A DNA stretch of 14,572 nucleotides from Fen-1077 sp964462865 (GTDB taxonomy: Bacteria > Chloroflexota > Dehalococcoidia > Dehalococcoidales > RBG-16-60-22). The stretch is from the NCBI GenBank assembly GCA_964462865.1, contig CAYWZO010000044.1, positions 1 to 14,572 of the forward strand. The letters are read 5' to 3'. The position numbers and the translations under genes are program-made. Under the pieces are notes generated by a model. The model worked only from the letters and a program-made list of their open reading frames with translations, was not told the origin of the DNA and ran no database searches. Below are positions 12,957 to 14,572 of the stretch, piece after piece (positions within the stretch are counted from its first letter, which is position 1; the number at the start of each line of letters is the position of its first letter).

Positions 12957-13727
12957 TTAAATTCCTTTGGCCCAGCCGACGGCATTTTGGAATACTTGCA
13001 GGCCGTAATCTGACTTTCGCGGGGTCTCCCGCATCCACCGGGGATGTTGCGTGGGGCGGATGAAGTCTTCAGGGTGGGGCATCAAACCGAAGACGCGGCC
13101 GGTGGCATCACAGATTCCGGCGATATCATTGATGGAACCGTTGGGATTATGAGGGTAGCCCGCGCCGGTGTTTCCCTTCTCATCAACGTATTGAACGACG
13201 ATATTTAACTTATTTGCCACATCCGCTTCCGCCACCAGCTTCCCTTCGCCGTGAGCTACCGGCACGTACATACGCTTTATTCCCTTGGTGAATACGCAGG
13301 GGCTTTTTTCATTCACCTTTAAATAGACCCAGCGGCATTCGAACCTGCCCGAATCGTTATTGGTCAGCGTCACCGGCTGGGAGCTTTTACCGTTGATGCC
13401 GGGGAGAATGCCCGTTTTCACCAGCACCTGGAAGCCGTTACAGATACCGAGGACCAGCCGTCCATCGGCGACGAATTTGTTAATGTCCTCCCCCAGCCGC
13501 AGCCGGATTTCATTGGCCATGATTCTGCCGGCGGAGATGTCATCGCCATAGGTGAAGCCCCCGGGGATGACGGCGACGTGATATTCAGCCAGCTTCTTCT
13601 CTCGACGGAACAGCTCGGTCACCAGTGCGTCGTCCACCTCGGCGGCGCACTGCTCGAAGGCTATCCGGGTATCCACATCGCGGTTGGTCCCGGGGGCACG
13701 GAGCATAAGTACTTTAACTTTATTCAT
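12957..13727 (-). CDS. purQ: Phosphoribosylformylglycinamidine synthase, glutaminase subunit
   Basis: PurQ is a class I glutamine amidotransferase that supplies ammonia to PurL for FGAM formation in purine synthesis. The catalytic triad is visible: C96 in LGICNGFQVL (93-102), and H218 and E220 in GLMPHPED (214-221). RAPGTNRD (10-17) and IPGGFTYGDDISAGR (54-68) are typical of PurQ. At 256 residues it is somewhat longer than the roughly 227-residue Bacillus type, owing mainly to insertions and the C-terminal segment after E220. The ATG at 13727 has GGTAGGT 6 bases upstream (13734-13740) and lies 8 bases after the purL stop. An upstream in-frame ATG at 13742 overlaps purL and is less likely. No PurS is seen in the window. 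Confidence 0.95.
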   Translation of the reverse strand: MNKVKVLMLRAPGTNRDVDTRIAFEQCAAEVDDALVTELFRREKKLAEYHVAVIPGGFTYGDDISAGRIMANEIRLRLGEDINKFVADGRLVLGICNGFQVLVKTGILPGINGKSSQPVTLTNNDSGRFECRWVYLKVNEKSPCVFTKGIKRMYVPVAHGEGKLVAEADVANKLNIVVQYVDEKGNTGAGYPHNPNGSINDIAGICDATGRVFGLMPHPEDFIRPTQHPRWMRETPRKSDYGLQVFQNAVGWAKGI

Positions 13728-13735
13728 ATTACAAC

Positions 13736-14572
13736 CTACCATCTTAAAGGTCTCTGCCAGGCCTCTTTCAGTTCAGCGATATCAGCTTGAAGCACTATCT
13801 TGCCATTGCACCCATACACCTTAAATATCCTGTCGTCGGTAACCTGTCCTATTTGCGCGAAATCGGTGCCGGCCAGCGCCTTCTCAAACTTGGATTTATC
13901 TTCCGGGGCTACCTCGGCCAGGAAGCGGGTGTTGGACTCGGCAAAGAGAATATAGTCATCACGGTCTATCATCTCGCCCAGCGGGACGTCTTTCAGGTTG
14001 ATGGTCATGCCCAGCCCCCCGGCGAAGGCCATCTCCGCCGCCGCCACCCCGATTCCCCCCTCGCTCAAGTCGTGGCAGGCCTTCACCAACTCCTGCCCGG
14101 TAGCTTCAGACAGGGCATCCATGAGCTTCTTTCCCTTTTCCGGATTGACCTTCGGTACGCTGTTGCCGGTAAACCCATGGACGGCGTAGTAGTGCGAACC
14201 GCCGAGTTCTTTTAAAGTGCTGCCGATAATATAAATCAGGTTGCCGGCCTGCTTGCAGTCCATCGAGATGGCCTGGCTGACGTTATCTGTGACGGCCATG
14301 GCGGAGATAAGGAGCGTGGGCGGTATGCAGATGCTTTCCTGGCCTGTCTCGTACTCGTTATAGAGGCTGTCCTTGCCGGAGATAAATGGCGCGCCGTAGA
14401 CGACGGCTGTATCGTAGCAGGCCTGCGCCGCCCTGACCAGCGTACCGAGCCGGTCAGGCTTTTCAGGATTGCCCCAGCAGAAATTATCGAGCAGGGCGAC
14501 CTCTTTAAGGCTGCCGCCGACGGCGATGACCTGCCGCAGGGCTTCATCGATGGCCGAGGCGGCCATCCAGTA
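13736..14572 (-). CDS. purL: Phosphoribosylformylglycinamidine synthase, large subunit, C-terminal part
   Basis: PurL uses ATP and ammonia from PurQ to convert FGAR to FGAM. Only the last 278 residues are inside the window; the gene continues past its right end. The second AIRS-like half is recognisable by DNFCWGNPEKPDRLGTL, GAPFISGKDSLYNEY (the GKDS motif of the ATP site) and KACHDLSEGGIGVAAAEMAF (the HDLSEGG motif). The order purL then purQ, 8 bases apart, is the reverse of the common purS-purQ-purL order. The promoter lies outside the window. Confidence 0.95.
   Translation of the reverse strand, partial: YWMAASAIDEALRQVIAVGGSLKEVALLDNFCWGNPEKPDRLGTLVRAAQACYDTAVVYGAPFISGKDSLYNEYETGQESICIPPTLLISAMAVTDNVSQAISMDCKQAGNLIYIIGSTLKELGGSHYYAVHGFTGNSVPKVNPEKGKKLMDALSEATGQELVKACHDLSEGGIGVAAAEMAFAGGLGMTINLKDVPLGEMIDRDDYILFAESNTRFLAEVAPEDKSKFEKALAGTDFAQIGQVTDDRIFKVYGCNGKIVLQADIAELKEAWQRPLRW

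Overview
The window looks like ordinary chromosome from a GC-rich bacterium, most likely a Dehalococcoidia-type Chloroflexi. The reasons are the gene mix (a homoaconitase-like large and small subunit followed by an isocitrate dehydrogenase, an ArgA-like GNAT next to NAD kinase, a stand-alone YuiH-type molybdoprotein) and the intergenic repeats of the GTCATTGCGAG...AATGAC kind, which I associate with that group. This is judged by recognition, without a database search. I see no phage, insertion sequence, CRISPR array, tRNA or rRNA.

Layout. (1) 1-1726, minus strand: a pterin/folate operon, folP - folK - QueD/PTPS-like gene (cut by the window edge), with a repeat between folK and the PTPS gene. 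(2) 1861-2894, plus strand: a cytoplasmic sulfite-oxidase-like molybdoprotein, then a DUF120 protein related to archaeal CTP-dependent riboflavin kinase. (3) 3073-4314, plus: an MFS exporter. (4) 4402-9135, plus: a biotin-dependent carboxyltransferase, a short A+T-rich segment carrying a possible 66-residue C2HC zinc-finger protein, then an aconitase-type hydro-lyase (large and small subunits) and isocitrate dehydrogenase. (5) 9196-10144, plus: an FMN-binding split-barrel protein and a HIT-family hydrolase. (6) 10251-12085, minus: NAD kinase - ArgA-like acetyltransferase - Nudix ADP-ribose pyrophosphatase, almost without spacing. (7) 12231-12924, plus: nusB and acyl carrier protein. (8) 12957-14572, minus: purL (5' end outside the window) and purQ.

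How the genes work together. The folate operon takes a dihydroneopterin-derived intermediate to dihydropteroate. Its PTPS-like member has the CE-x2-HGH active-site pattern expected of enzymes that can replace FolB, and no folB is seen here. The aconitase/IDH set would turn citrate into 2-oxoglutarate, the carbon skeleton of glutamate; residues in the small subunit and in IDH argue against leucine biosynthesis and for NADP use. NAD kinase sits with a Nudix hydrolase of ADP-ribose, a pairing around NAD metabolism. PurQ and PurL form the FGAM synthase step of purine synthesis.

No clearly new multi-gene system is visible. The best leads are the predicted bifunctional PTPS, the DUF120 riboflavin-kinase-like protein in a bacterium next to a molybdoenzyme, and the A+T-rich insert with heptamer repeats that separates a Shine-Dalgarno-like site from the aconitase gene.
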